Notes: a model not told the origin generated them from the letters alone. Positions 24,949 through 34,378 are shown, numbered from the stretch's first letter. The stretch is 64,000 nt of DNA from Clostridium sp. KNHs214 (GCF_000744935.1 NZ_JQMW01000009.1:1178001-1242000); one strand, 5' to 3'. Program-made: numbers and translations.

Positions 24949-26247
24949 CTACTTAATTGGTTCTATCACCTGAATAGAAGGAGAATTTAAAACTTTATTA
25001 ATTGTGCTAAGTATAAGATTTTCATCTACCTTATCTAAGTCTTTTATTTGCTCATATAAACTTAAAGGCTCACCATACATAATTCCATAAACCGCTAAGT
25101 TTAAGCTTAATCTTATGGATTGTTCAAGTCCTAAAGAACGCTTTAACTTTATACTTTTACATAATTTATTGATTCTATCCCGTGCAAAAATTCCTTTACA
25201 GCTTTTCACCTCTTGGATTTGCTGATTTATTAAATTTATAGTTTGACTTATTTTATCCTTTGAGGTACCTACATAAATTGTAAAAAGTTTTATTCCTGTT
25301 TCATTTTTTATGCTGCTAGTTATGTCGTAGGCAAGTCCATTCTCTGTTCTTATCTTTTGATATAGAAGACTGCTAGTCCCTTCACCAAAATAAGCATTAA
25401 ACACTCTTAAAGCCTTTACTTCCTCGTCCTTTAAATTATGTATGGTAAATATATATTGTATTTTAGCTGTTTCCATATCCTTTTTTAACTTTACAAAAGT
25501 ACCAAAATTATTATCTTCATACAACGGAATGAACATTTCATCTATAGAGAGTTCCATCGCATGCTTTTCCTGTGTATGTTTGATATTTTCATGTGTATCC
25601 TTGACTTTTTCATATTTATGTTCTCGTTTCCACTTACCAAATATGTCCTCTATTCTATGCACTATTTCCTTAAAATCTAAAGATGATACCACACTTATTA
25701 CACAACTTTCAGGAATATAGTGTTTATTGTAAAATTCAACTACATCTTTTCTTTTAAAACTTCTCACACTCTCCTCAGTACCTATTATTAAATTTTTAAT
25801 TCTTCTGCTATTAAAAGAATTATAGAAAAGCTCATCTTCACAATACTGTGCCAAATCATCTTTCCACTCTCTAAGTTCTTGACATATAACATCTATTTCT
25901 TCTTTAAAGCCCTCCTCTGGAAAGATTGGATTTATCACTATATCACTATATAACTGAAAAGCTTTATGAAAGTCCTCAGATAAGCATGTAGCATAGTAAA
26001 CTACATATGGATAATTGGTCATAGCATTATTAAATCCAAAATATTCATCACATAATTCATTTATTTCTTCTTCATCTCTAGTTTTTGTGCCTTTAAACAC
26101 CATATGTTCAACCACATGAGCAAGTCCCAATTGATTTTTTTCTTCTACTATAGCACCTGCATTAAATGCCATAGAAAAAGATGTTATATCACCTTCTACT
26201 TTTTCATAAACAATTTTTATTCCATTTTTCATAATTAACTTTTCCAT
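24949..26247 (-). CDS. M16 family zinc peptidase (pitrilysin-like)
   Basis: 432 aa. The inverted zinc motif HVVEH is at residues 44-48 (HxxEH), and the downstream third ligand lies in EIDVICQELREWKDD. The N-terminal lobe is typical (KNGIKIVYEKVEG, ITSFSMAFNAGAIVEEKNQL) and the C-terminal lobe has NAYFGEGTSSLLYQKIRTEN, YDITSSI. It resembles the B. subtilis YmxG/MlpA processing-peptidase family. The ATG at 26247 follows AGGTGAT; the TTG one codon earlier is less likely. It is flanked upstream by three MITEs in a row and is transcribed alone. Confidence 0.9.
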   Translation of the reverse strand: MEKLIMKNGIKIVYEKVEGDITSFSMAFNAGAIVEEKNQLGLAHVVEHMVFKGTKTRDEEEINELCDEYFGFNNAMTNYPYVVYYATCLSEDFHKAFQLYSDIVINPIFPEEGFKEEIDVICQELREWKDDLAQYCEDELFYNSFNSRRIKNLIIGTEESVRSFKRKDVVEFYNKHYIPESCVISVVSSLDFKEIVHRIEDIFGKWKREHKYEKVKDTHENIKHTQEKHAMELSIDEMFIPLYEDNNFGTFVKLKKDMETAKIQYIFTIHNLKDEEVKALRVFNAYFGEGTSSLLYQKIRTENGLAYDITSSIKNETGIKLFTIYVGTSKDKISQTINLINQQIQEVKSCKGIFARDRINKLCKSIKLKRSLGLEQSIRLSLNLAVYGIMYGEPLSLYEQIKDLDKVDENLILSTINKVLNSPSIQVIEPIK

Positions 26248-26282
26248 CAAATCACCTACTTATAATTCTAAATATCAATAGT

Positions 26283-26342
26283 ATGCTTATCCCACAAAAA
26301 GCATTACATTACCTAAATTATACCTTATTGTGGGTTGATCAT
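26283..26342. repeat. Minimal MITE, family B (60 bp) with AGT duplication
   Basis: ATGCTTATCCCACAAAAAGC at the left and TTATTGTGGGTTGATCAT at the right are the two B termini with almost nothing between. AGT occurs on both sides (26280-26282 and 26343-26345), a 3-bp target duplication. Confidence 0.75.
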
Positions 26343-26586
26343 AGTATTATTATATAACATTTACTAATACTACTTCTATAGTACTAACTATATATTTTTT
26401 TAGTAACAAATTTAGTAAAACTTATGGATATATTATTATATATCTTTTAATATTTGGTTAATTTAATCCTTTTTTTACAAAACATAGTATAATTAAAGTT
26501 ATACTTGTGCTATACTTACTTCTATCATTAATACTAACTATATCATTTATTTTTCAACTTGACACTTATCATTAACCTATTGCTTA

Positions 26587-26652
26587 GGTACATGAAAAAA
26601 ATAACAAGTTAAATATACTAGCATACTGACTTATTGTTTATTTGAATGTGCC
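26587..26652. repeat. Short internally deleted MITE, family A
   Basis: A 66-bp element, GGTACATGAAAAAAATAACA to ATTTGAATGTGCC, flanked by TTA duplications (26584-26586 and 26653-26655). The internal sequence is reduced to AATATACTAGCATAC. Confidence 0.85.
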
Positions 26653-26749
26653 TTAAATGGTGAATAATTAAAAAATCCTAGCTATCTAGTATTTTGGATT
26701 GTAAACTAGTTACTTGTTATAACCCATTATATATTTATAAAATTATATT

Positions 26750-27064
26750 ATGATTATCCCACAATAAGCATTACATTACCTGAATTATGAAATTTATCTG
26801 AAATGACTTGCATAAGAAGCCAAGGAACTGTTTAAATTTAATTTTAGAAATTCTTCTTTTAGACAGATAAAATTATCGTAAGCCTGGCAAGGACGTCAGG
26901 CTAGCGAACCTGAGGCAGGACGCTAAATGTGAGCGTTAGATAATTTTGTATGGCTAAAAGATTAGAATTTCTTAAATTAAATTTATTGTTCCTAGCTCTT
27001 ATGCAAGGCATGGAGGAGAAATTTCATAATTCCATCGCATTGTACCTTTTTGTGGTTTAGCCAT
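26750..27064. repeat. MITE, family B (full 315-bp copy) with GC-rich core
   Basis: Termini ATGATTATCCCACAATAAGC and CCTTTTTGTGGTTTAGCCAT are flanked by ATT duplications (26747-26749 and 27065-27067). The whole element is a near palindrome (TAGAAATTCTTCTTTTAG against CTAAAAGATTAGAATTTCTA-like arms). Its centre, about 26876-26941, is GC-rich and self-pairing (AGCCTG...CAGGCT, ACGCT...AGCGT). It contains no reading frame of note. Confidence 0.88.
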
Positions 27065-27114
27065 ATTATATGTTTTTGTAATCTTTAGATTTATATATTA
27101 AAGGAGTCTTTTGT

Positions 27115-27543
27115 ATGGACAATAAAAAAACTTTTAATAACTTATTACAATTTATAACCTACGCCTTAATAGGCGGAAGTAATGAACTTATTAATTTAGG
27201 TATATTAAATCTTCTAACTTATATAACAGGTATATACTCTAATAAATCCATACTTTTTATATTTGAACTAATATCTTTTATAGCTTACTCTATAAATGGA
27301 TACTTTTTAAATAAAAAGTTTACTTTTAAGGCAAAAAAAAGTTCTTATTTTAAATACGCTGGTGTTCTTGGCACTTCTGCCATATTTAACACCCTTTTAT
27401 TTATAATTTTAAATTCATACAATATGTTTAATTTATCAAATTCTCTATGGCTTAATATATCAAAGGTAATTGCCTCCATGACCATAGGAGTTATAACCTT
27501 TTTAGTTAATAAGTTTTTTGTTTTTAAAAATAATGTCTTATAA
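27115..27543 (+). CDS. GtrA-like membrane protein
   Basis: 142 aa with four membrane segments. GtrA family landmarks: FITYALIGGSNELINLGIL at the first helix, NGYFLNKKFTFKAKK after the second and FLVNKFFVFKNN at the end. GtrA-like proteins are thought to flip or anchor lipid-linked sugars during cell-surface glycan synthesis. No glycosyltransferase partner is adjacent. An AAAGGAG site precedes the ATG. It is boxed in by MITEs on both sides. Confidence 0.88.
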   Translation: MDNKKTFNNLLQFITYALIGGSNELINLGILNLLTYITGIYSNKSILFIFELISFIAYSINGYFLNKKFTFKAKKSSYFKYAGVLGTSAIFNTLLFIILNSYNMFNLSNSLWLNISKVIASMTIGVITFLVNKFFVFKNNVL

Positions 27544-27562
27544 TTATATTAAACACATTTAA

Positions 27563-27713
27563 GGTACACGAAAAGAAATAACAAGTCAAAGATTCCGATA
27601 TATTTTATGTCAGGCAATGAAGCAGAACCCGCCGCAGGACTATTGGCAGGTTCTGTTAATGCAGTATCACGCAAAATAGACTAGTATACTGACTTGTTAT
27701 TTATTTAAATGCC
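27563..27713. repeat. MITE, family A (151 bp)
   Basis: GGTACACGAAAAGAAATAAC to TTATTTAAATGCC, with TAA on both sides (27560-27562 and 27714-27716). The right end lacks two bases of the usual AATGTGCC. It lies between the gtrA-like gene and the 3' end of parC. Confidence 0.85.
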
Positions 27714-27734
27714 TAATGCAAATTTATATACACG

Positions 27735-27777
27735 ATTCATAATTCTATCGCCTTGTACCTTTTTGTGGTTTAATCAT
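27735..27777. repeat. End fragment of MITE family B overlapping the parC stop
   Basis: TTCATAATTCTATCG followed by CTTGTACCTTTTTGTGGTTTAATCAT matches the right end of 26750-27064. The terminal ATGATTAAACC read on the minus strand supplies the parC stop codon TAA at 27772-27770. Confidence 0.8.
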
Positions 27778-30694
27778 TTATATTACATTTGAGTAAAATC
27801 TCATCCATAACAACCATCATAATGTTCTTTCCTCTTCCAGCTCTATTTTGAGACTTTATTTCATCTAAAGGCACCTTCGCCACATTTTTCTTATTAGTGG
27901 TTAATATTACTTTCTTTATATTGCCTGTATACGAAACAGCAATTTCATTAAGTTCACTGTCTTCCTTAGTTAATTCTGGCGCTACAAGTGCTCCAAATAT
28001 TACTTCATCATTTTCTTTTAAACTTATGCCTGTAACCCCTGAAGCTATTTTACCCATATAATTTACAGAGTCTCCTGGAAATCTTATACTCATTGCCTTT
28101 TTAGTTATTATGATTATATCTTTCTTATCTAAGGAATTATACTCTTCTATTCCTATAAGTCGATCATCTTCATTTCTAAATTTATAGCATGCAGTGGATA
28201 TATAATTACCCTTGAATTCACTTAAAGGTGTTTTTTTAACATATCCATTCTTGCTAAAGAAATATAAGTCTATCTCTTTAGTAAAATCTCTTATGGACAA
28301 TGATTTTAATACCACAGAATCCTTGTTAAATTCATCTAATATATTGCTTAAATTAAATTTGTCACTGCTTATATTCTCCAGTAAATACCCTGGTATCTGA
28401 TGAACAAATCCTTTACTATCAAATACGAGAATAGTATCATTCCATTTATAACTAATGCTTCCTGCCACTTCTTTATCACTAATCTTAATATTTCCTGTTT
28501 TACTTATTTTGATAAATAGATCCTTAGGAGAGTATTCCTCTATAAATTTCACAGATTTAATTTTATTGTTTAAACCTAGGTTTACTAAAGTTGTTCCTCT
28601 TATATTTCTGTCTCCCTCTTCTAATTTAGGTTCTTTTAATGTAAATTTCAAATCACTTTCCGTTAAAATTTCAATATACGCTTCTTTTCTTTCGCTATGC
28701 ATTAAATTTACATCTATTAATTTTTCACTATCTTTCATTTTTAAAGCTGAAATTTTCGAATAGCTAGTGTTGAATCTTTCTAGAGAAGATTTTTTCACAT
28801 TTCCCTCATCTGTTAAAAACACAAAAACTTTTTCACTGTTAAAATCATCTATAGAGTATGCATCTACTATTTTTTCTTTCTCTAAATTTAACCCTTTGAT
28901 TATAGAATCCAATCTTTCACCTTTCTCTTTCCATTTAAGCTCAGGAAGGTCAATAACCTTTGTTTGATACATATTGCCTCTATCCGTGAATACAATCAAA
29001 CTATGCTTTGTATTTGACTCTATAAAATACTTATTAAAATCTCCCTCTCTATACTCAATATCTTCTACTCCTAAATTAGTTCTAACATAAGATTTAGATG
29101 AAATTCTCTTTATGAATCCCTCTACAGACATAGTTATTATATTGTCTTCTTCTATTATTATTTCTTCAATTTCTATTTTAGCTTCATCATCATCTTTTAC
29201 TATTTCCGTTCTTCTTTCATCACCATACATATCTTTTACGTCTAAAAGTTCTTTTTTTATCACTTTATAAAGCTCTTTTTCACTGGATAGTATTTTTTCC
29301 AAAGCTTTAATTTTCTTTTCTAATTCTCTATATTCCTTTTGAAATACCTTTATTTCTAAACCTGTAAGCTTATAAAGCATAAGTTCCACTATAGCCTGGG
29401 CCTGCTCTGGAGTAAATCCAAATTTATTTACAAGGTTATTTTCGGAATCCTTTTTAGACTTAGATGCCCTTATTACTGTTAATATTTCATCCATTATATC
29501 TATAGCTTTTATAAATCCTTCTACTATATGGAATCTCTTCTTTGTAACTTCTAATTCTTTAAGTGTCCTTCTTGTAACTACTTCCTTTTGATGGTCTACA
29601 TAATATCTAAGTATGGTTTTAAGTCCCATAGTTTCAGGTTTACCATTAGCTAGAGCCACCATATTAAAATTTATATTACATTGAAGATCTGTCTTTTTAA
29701 ATAAATACTTTAAAACCTTCTCTACGATATCTTTTTCCACAGACTTTCTAAATTCAATAACCGCCCTTATACCATTTCTATCAGATTCATCTCTTATATC
29801 TGTTATGGATTCTAATGTTTTAGAATGTTTTTTGTCTGCCGTCATCTCTGAAATAGTTTGAAGTATTTTAGCTTTATTTTTTCTGTAAGGAAATTGTTTT
29901 ATTACTATGCCCCATCTTCCATTATCTAATTTTTCTATAGATGTTTTAGCACGCAAAGTAACTTTTCCTTCACCGGTTTCATAGCTAGACAATATGGAGT
30001 TTCTACCTATCAAAACTCCACCTGTCGGCAAATCTGGCCCCTTTATATAATTTAAAAGTTCCCTTACTGATATATCATTATTTTCTATATATGCTATTGT
30101 TCCATCTATTACTTCACTCAAATTATGAGGTGGTATATTTGTAGATAGTCCTACTGCAATACCAAAAGTTCCATTTACTAATAAATTTGGATATCTACTT
30201 GGCAGTACTTTTGGTTCCATTTCTGTTTCTGAATAGTTGTAAGTCATATCTACTACATCTTTATCTATATCTCTTAAAGTTTCTAGTGCAATAGGTGTAA
30301 GCCTTGCCTCCGTATAACGCATTGCTGCGGCACTATCACCATCTATACTTCCCCAGTTACCATGACCATCTATTAAAGGATACCTAGTGGAAAAGTTTTG
30401 AGCCAATATAACTAAAGCATCATATACAGAAGTATCTCCATGGGGATGAAACTTTCCAAGAATATCTCCTACAATTCTTGCAGATTTAAAGTAGGGCTTA
30501 TCTGGAAAAGCCTTAAGCATGTATGCACCATAAAGTATTCTTCTGTGAACTGGCTTAAATCCATCTCTTACATCGGGAAGAGCCCTGTCTTTAGCTACTT
30601 CTACCGCATAGGGTAAGTAGTTTTCAGGCATGGCATCTTCTAGAGGTATTTCTATAATATTATTATCTTTAGGTATGTCAACTTTTTTAGCCAT
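27770..30694 (-). CDS. parC: Type IIA topoisomerase A subunit (topoisomerase IV ParC-like)
   Basis: 974 aa from the ATG at 30694 (AAAGGA nine bases upstream). The N-terminal breakage-rejoining domain has LPDVRDGFKPVHRRILYG, the QRDR region KFHPHGDTSVYDALV, and the active tyrosine in AAAMRYTEARL. A coiled-coil tower (LMLYKLTGLEIKVFQKEYRE) follows, then a C-terminal beta-pinwheel with repeats such as IKISKTGNIKISDKE and VFDSKGFVHQIPG. QNRAGRG near the end resembles a degenerate GyrA box. The gene is downstream of parE, separated by 45 bases. Pairing and length favour topoisomerase IV or a second gyrase-like enzyme. The stop codon lies in a MITE end. Confidence 0.85.
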   Translation of the reverse strand: MAKKVDIPKDNNIIEIPLEDAMPENYLPYAVEVAKDRALPDVRDGFKPVHRRILYGAYMLKAFPDKPYFKSARIVGDILGKFHPHGDTSVYDALVILAQNFSTRYPLIDGHGNWGSIDGDSAAAMRYTEARLTPIALETLRDIDKDVVDMTYNYSETEMEPKVLPSRYPNLLVNGTFGIAVGLSTNIPPHNLSEVIDGTIAYIENNDISVRELLNYIKGPDLPTGGVLIGRNSILSSYETGEGKVTLRAKTSIEKLDNGRWGIVIKQFPYRKNKAKILQTISEMTADKKHSKTLESITDIRDESDRNGIRAVIEFRKSVEKDIVEKVLKYLFKKTDLQCNINFNMVALANGKPETMGLKTILRYYVDHQKEVVTRRTLKELEVTKKRFHIVEGFIKAIDIMDEILTVIRASKSKKDSENNLVNKFGFTPEQAQAIVELMLYKLTGLEIKVFQKEYRELEKKIKALEKILSSEKELYKVIKKELLDVKDMYGDERRTEIVKDDDEAKIEIEEIIIEEDNIITMSVEGFIKRISSKSYVRTNLGVEDIEYREGDFNKYFIESNTKHSLIVFTDRGNMYQTKVIDLPELKWKEKGERLDSIIKGLNLEKEKIVDAYSIDDFNSEKVFVFLTDEGNVKKSSLERFNTSYSKISALKMKDSEKLIDVNLMHSERKEAYIEILTESDLKFTLKEPKLEEGDRNIRGTTLVNLGLNNKIKSVKFIEEYSPKDLFIKISKTGNIKISDKEVAGSISYKWNDTILVFDSKGFVHQIPGYLLENISSDKFNLSNILDEFNKDSVVLKSLSIRDFTKEIDLYFFSKNGYVKKTPLSEFKGNYISTACYKFRNEDDRLIGIEEYNSLDKKDIIIITKKAMSIRFPGDSVNYMGKIASGVTGISLKENDEVIFGALVAPELTKEDSELNEIAVSYTGNIKKVILTTNKKNVAKVPLDEIKSQNRAGRGKNIMMVVMDEILLKCNIND

Positions 30695-30739
30695 TTTCTC
30701 ATTCCTTTCTAAATTCCATAGCAATATCTTATTAGGCTT

Positions 30740-32731
30740 TTAAAACTTTCCGTGCTTATACATATAGTTTCTTCTAGGTTCTACCACTTCACCCATTAAA
30801 AGAGAAACCATTTTTTCTGCCTTTGCTGCATCATCAATAGTAACCCTTTGAAGGATTCTAGTTTCAGGATTTAATGTAGTATCCCAAAGCTGATCAGGGT
30901 TCATTTCACCAAGTCCCTTATATCTTTGAATATTTGCGCCTCTTCCTACAATTTTCTTTGCCTCTTCTAAATTTTCATCACTGTAAGCGTATTTTTCTAT
31001 GCCTCCACCCTTACCCTTACCATTCTTATATACCTTGTAAAGAGGTGGAAGAGCTATATATAAATGCCCCTTGGCTATAAGCTGTCTCATATATCTATAA
31101 ATATAGGTCATCCAAAGAGTTCTTATATGATATCCATCCACATCTGCATCGCTTAATATTATTATTTTATCGTATTTAAGATCTTTCTCATCATAATTGT
31201 CTAAAACTCCAGTACCTATAGCTGTATTAAATATTTTAAGTTCCTCACTGGCAAGTACATTTTCTAATTTTTGCTTTTCCGTGTTCATAATCTTACCTTT
31301 GGAAGGCATTATGGTTTGAAATCTTCTGTCTCTAGCCATCTTAGCACTGCCACCAGCGGAATCTCCCTCCACAATTATGAATTCTCTAGAGTCAATATTT
31401 CTCATAGTACAAACAGCTACTTTTCCAGCTAAAGGAGCTGTACCTTTTCCTACCTTTTTCTTTTCCGCTTCATTTATTTTCTTTATTTTTTCTCTTCTAG
31501 TTGCAGCAGCCACAGCATTATTTATTATATTTGCTGCCATTTCTTTATTATCCTCTATCCAAGCACATAAACAATTATAGCTTAAATCGTTTAATGCAGT
31601 GTAAGCTTCATTGTTGCCCAGTTTAGTTTTAGTTTGTCCCTCAAATATGGGATTCGTTATTTTGACTTTTAATATAGCTGTAAGTCCTTCCCTTAAGTCG
31701 TTTCCTTCAAAATCATCTTTTTCTTTCATGAGATTCAACTTTTTAGCCATGTCTTTAAAGGCACGAGTCATGCCTGTCTTAAACCCAGTTTCATGAGTGC
31801 CTGCCTCTGTAGTAGGTATATTATTTACATAGCTAGCTATATATTCAGTAGTAGAGTCTGTAAATTGTATACAGACCTCTGCGTAAACATTATTTTCTCC
31901 TATTTTTCTTTCATCTTCAAATAATATAGGTTCTTTATGAATTGGAGTTTTACTTTCATTTAAATAATCCATAAAATCTAAAAGACCTCTTTCAGAATGA
32001 TATTCTTTTGAAGTCTCATTTTCTCCTCTTTTATCTTTTAAAATAAGCCTTATTCCCTTATTTTGAAAAGCTAGCTCCTGAAGTCTCTCATCTATTATTT
32101 CTAATTTAAATTCAGTGGTAGAAAACACCTTGTTATCTGGTAAAAAAGTAACCTTTGTTCCAGTTTCCTTAGTTTCTCCTACTTGGGTAAGTGGAGTCAC
32201 TGCTGTTCCTGGCATATCCTTTTTTAGTTCCTTATCATAAGCATATTCAAACCTCTGTCTATGTATTTTTCCACCCTGAAAAACTTCTACCTCCATCCAT
32301 TTTGAAAGCGCATTCACTACAGATGAACCAACTCCATGCAGGCCTCCTGAGGTTTTATAATTTTTATTATTAAACTTTCCACCAGTATGTAGTTCTGTAA
32401 AAACCATCTCCACACCAGACTTTTTCTTAATTGGATGAATACCTGTAGGAATTCCTCTTCCATTATCTCTTACAGTAATACTACTGTCTTTATTTAAAAC
32501 TACTTCTGCAGTATCACCAAATCCATTGGTTATTTCATCTATAGCGTTATCTAATATCTCCCAAAGGCAATGATGAAGTCCTCTAGAACCTGTAGAACCT
32601 ATATACATACCTGGTCTAATTCTAACAGGTTCTAGTTTTTCTAATGAGGTTAAGTCTGTAACATCATAATTTATTTTATTGCCATTTATTTTATTATCAT
32701 CTATTTTATTATCTATTTTATTATTAACCAC
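30740..32731 (-). CDS. parE: Type IIA topoisomerase B subunit (topoisomerase IV ParE-like)
   Basis: 663 aa from the GTG at 32731, chosen because GGAGG lies nine bases upstream; an in-frame ATG nine codons earlier has no site. GHKL ATPase motifs EILDNAIDE, VRDNGRGIP and GGLHGVGSSVVNALS are intact; TOPRIM motifs are EGDSAGGSAKMARDRRFQ and LSDADVDGYHI, with RYKGLGEMNPDQLWDTT at the C-terminus. The N-terminus carries a low-complexity repeat (NNKIDNKIDDNKINGNKIN) absent from typical homologues. It partners with ParC downstream to decatenate chromosomes. Confidence 0.88.
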   Translation of the reverse strand: MVNNKIDNKIDDNKINGNKINYDVTDLTSLEKLEPVRIRPGMYIGSTGSRGLHHCLWEILDNAIDEITNGFGDTAEVVLNKDSSITVRDNGRGIPTGIHPIKKKSGVEMVFTELHTGGKFNNKNYKTSGGLHGVGSSVVNALSKWMEVEVFQGGKIHRQRFEYAYDKELKKDMPGTAVTPLTQVGETKETGTKVTFLPDNKVFSTTEFKLEIIDERLQELAFQNKGIRLILKDKRGENETSKEYHSERGLLDFMDYLNESKTPIHKEPILFEDERKIGENNVYAEVCIQFTDSTTEYIASYVNNIPTTEAGTHETGFKTGMTRAFKDMAKKLNLMKEKDDFEGNDLREGLTAILKVKITNPIFEGQTKTKLGNNEAYTALNDLSYNCLCAWIEDNKEMAANIINNAVAAATRREKIKKINEAEKKKVGKGTAPLAGKVAVCTMRNIDSREFIIVEGDSAGGSAKMARDRRFQTIMPSKGKIMNTEKQKLENVLASEELKIFNTAIGTGVLDNYDEKDLKYDKIIILSDADVDGYHIRTLWMTYIYRYMRQLIAKGHLYIALPPLYKVYKNGKGKGGGIEKYAYSDENLEEAKKIVGRGANIQRYKGLGEMNPDQLWDTTLNPETRILQRVTIDDAAKAEKMVSLLMGEVVEPRRNYMYKHGKF

Positions 32732-32832
32732 ACTATGCTGCCTCCAATCTAAAAGCATTTCACAAACATGCGTTCTTAATTGAACTATATATTTATATTA
32801 ACTTAATTTATACTATAAATGCAAGTATTTTA

Positions 32833-32884
32833 TATATATATGCCCCACAAGACCAATTTCTACACGTGCATATATATTTTTTAC
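32833..32884. other. Hairpin with T tract in the parE/CBS divergent region
   Basis: TATATATATGC and GCATATATA pair around a 24-base loop and are followed by TTTTTT on the plus strand. No plus-strand gene ends here, so it may be a terminator of a short RNA or a chance AT palindrome. The remaining 32732-33089 shows no other feature. Confidence 0.3.
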
Positions 32885-33089
32885 CTGTAATTTACATTTA
32901 TTTTCATATATTATAGTATAAACTTTAAATTAAAAGCTGTCAAAGTAAACAATACTATTTTATTAACTTATGGGTTTTTTCACAAGTTTTATATTTTATT
33001 AACAAAATGTTAATGATAAATGAACAAGTTAATATTATAATAGAATTATGAGATGTTTTTAAAATATAAATCAAAGGACGGTTATTAAT

Positions 33090-33500
33090 ATGAATGTAGC
33101 TTTTTTTCTTACTCCAAAGACAGATGTGGTTTTTTTAAATATAAATTCTACTATGAGGCAAGCTTTAGAAAAAATGGAGTTTCATCGCTACACTGCAGTT
33201 CCTCTTATAGATGATAGCGGAAGATATGTAGGCACTTTAACTGAAGGTGATCTCCTATGGAAAATAAAAAGCTTAAACACTTTGGATTTTAACAAAACAA
33301 ACGATATTTTTGTAAAAGATATTTCAAGACGTGTAAAGAACAAGGCAGTATCAATAAACTCAGACATAAGTAGTTTAATAAATCTAGCTAAAGATCAAAA
33401 TTTTGTACCAGTTGTAGATGACCAAGGAATATTTATTGGCATTATAAAGAGAAGTGACATAATAAATTATTGTCAAAACATGATTTATAAAAACAACTAG
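33090..33500 (+). CDS. CBS-domain pair protein
   Basis: 136 aa made of two CBS motifs: STMRQALEKMEFHRYTAVPL with DDSGRYVGTLTEGDLLW, and DISSLINLAKDQNFVPVVDD with IFIGIIKRSDIIN. Stand-alone CBS pairs bind adenine nucleotides and act as energy or nucleotide sensors. No effector domain is attached. AAAGGA precedes the ATG. A MITE begins five bases after the stop codon and may form the 3' end of the transcript. Confidence 0.9.
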   Translation: MNVAFFLTPKTDVVFLNINSTMRQALEKMEFHRYTAVPLIDDSGRYVGTLTEGDLLWKIKSLNTLDFNKTNDIFVKDISRRVKNKAVSINSDISSLINLAKDQNFVPVVDDQGIFIGIIKRSDIINYCQNMIYKNN

Positions 33501-33504
33501 TTTA

Positions 33505-33662
33505 GGTACATTCAAATAAATAACAAGTCAGTATGCTAGTCTATTTTGCGTCATACTGCGTTCAGCAGAACCCGCCGATAGTTCTACCAAAGGCGGAACC
33601 TATTTCCTTGTCTGACACAAAATATACCAGCATCTTTGGATTATTATTTCTTTTAATGTACC
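33505..33662. repeat. MITE, family A (158 bp, opposite orientation)
   Basis: GGTACATTCAAATAAATAAC to TTCTTTTAATGTACC with TTA duplications (33502-33504 and 33663-33665). The interior is the reverse complement of the 5025 copy (GCGTCATACTGCGTTCAGCA at the left, GTCTGACACAAAATATACC at the right). Confidence 0.88.
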
Positions 33663-33671
33663 TTAAATCTC

Positions 33672-33775
33672 AAAGGGGCTGTGACAATAAGAATAAATTC
33701 TACAACACATTGTGTTTGCTACTAAATCTCAAACCAATATTTTGTATATGAATTTCTTAATGCAGCAGCCCCTTG
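33672..33775. repeat. Short element with 20-bp terminal inverted repeats
   Basis: AAGGGGCTGTGACAATAAG at the left and, reverse-complemented, AAGGGGCTGCTGCATTAAG at the right enclose about 65 AT-rich bases. GGGGCTGTxGC-type ends are typical of some clostridial insertion sequences, so this may be a deletion derivative (MITE) of one; it could also act as a long hairpin terminator. Confidence 0.5.
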
Positions 33776-33790
33776 TATTTAATTTAATAA

Positions 33791-34378
33791 TTATTTAATA
33801 TTTCTGTCTAAGTATCTTTTAATTCTAAAATTCCACAAATTATAGTACTCCATTTCTTCCTCTTTTACCACCTTTAAAAAATCTCCTAAAACACCTATTT
33901 TATTTAAACCTTTCATTAAATGTCTAGGGTAAATAACCTCTTTATTATAACTATTTTTAGGATCTATAACCATTAAAGACTTATTTTCTTGAACATAAAT
34001 ATCCTTACATCTTATATCAAGCCTAGTAAAATTAAGTCTCTTAAATTCCTTTATTAATTTTATTAAATTAACAGATATGTTTCTATCAATACCTTCTCTT
34101 ATTATATAGTAATCTAACCTCTCACCACCTACATAATCTCTTATTATATAGTATTCTCCATGTTTATATGTCTTTGGAAAGTACTTGCTAGTAGCTACAT
34201 TCTTAAATATACTATACTCTTCCAAGCACACCTTAGGTTCCATAAAAATCTTCATGATTTTATTATCAGGTAGCAAATAAACTATACCATTATGTCCCTT
34301 TCCCAAGTACTGTCCTTTTTTTAAAATCTCCTCTGCCTTTTCATCCATATCTATGTAGTAATCTATTAATTTCCTCAT
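33791..34378 (-). CDS. Small protein-kinase-like protein
   Basis: 195 aa, a minimal kinase fold. Glycine loop YLGKGHNGIVYLL (24-36), candidate ATP lysine K43 in KIMKIFMEP, and E54. The catalytic loop reads TRLDIRCKDIYV, with D121 in place of the HRD aspartate and Asp instead of the usual metal-binding Asn. The DFG motif is replaced by VIDPKN (D139). Residues needed for phosphotransfer are thus present but divergent, as in clostridial RIO/choline-kinase-like proteins. Target unknown. It is transcribed alone; the ATG has GAGAGGAA upstream. Confidence 0.72.
   Translation of the reverse strand: MRKLIDYYIDMDEKAEEILKKGQYLGKGHNGIVYLLPDNKIMKIFMEPKVCLEEYSIFKNVATSKYFPKTYKHGEYYIIRDYVGGERLDYYIIREGIDRNISVNLIKLIKEFKRLNFTRLDIRCKDIYVQENKSLMVIDPKNSYNKEVIYPRHLMKGLNKIGVLGDFLKVVKEEEMEYYNLWNFRIKRYLDRNIK

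Noticed and set aside
27770-32731. Assignment as the primary DNA gyrase gyrA/gyrB
   Set aside because: The B-before-A order also fits gyrase, but in clostridia gyrBA normally lies beside recF/dnaN near the origin; no such genes are here, and the A subunit lacks a canonical GyrA box. Topoisomerase IV is preferred, with some doubt.
33672-33775. Simple terminator of the CBS-domain gene
   Set aside because: The two 20-base arms are about 65 bases apart and resemble insertion-sequence ends, so a small mobile element is more likely; a terminator role cannot be excluded.
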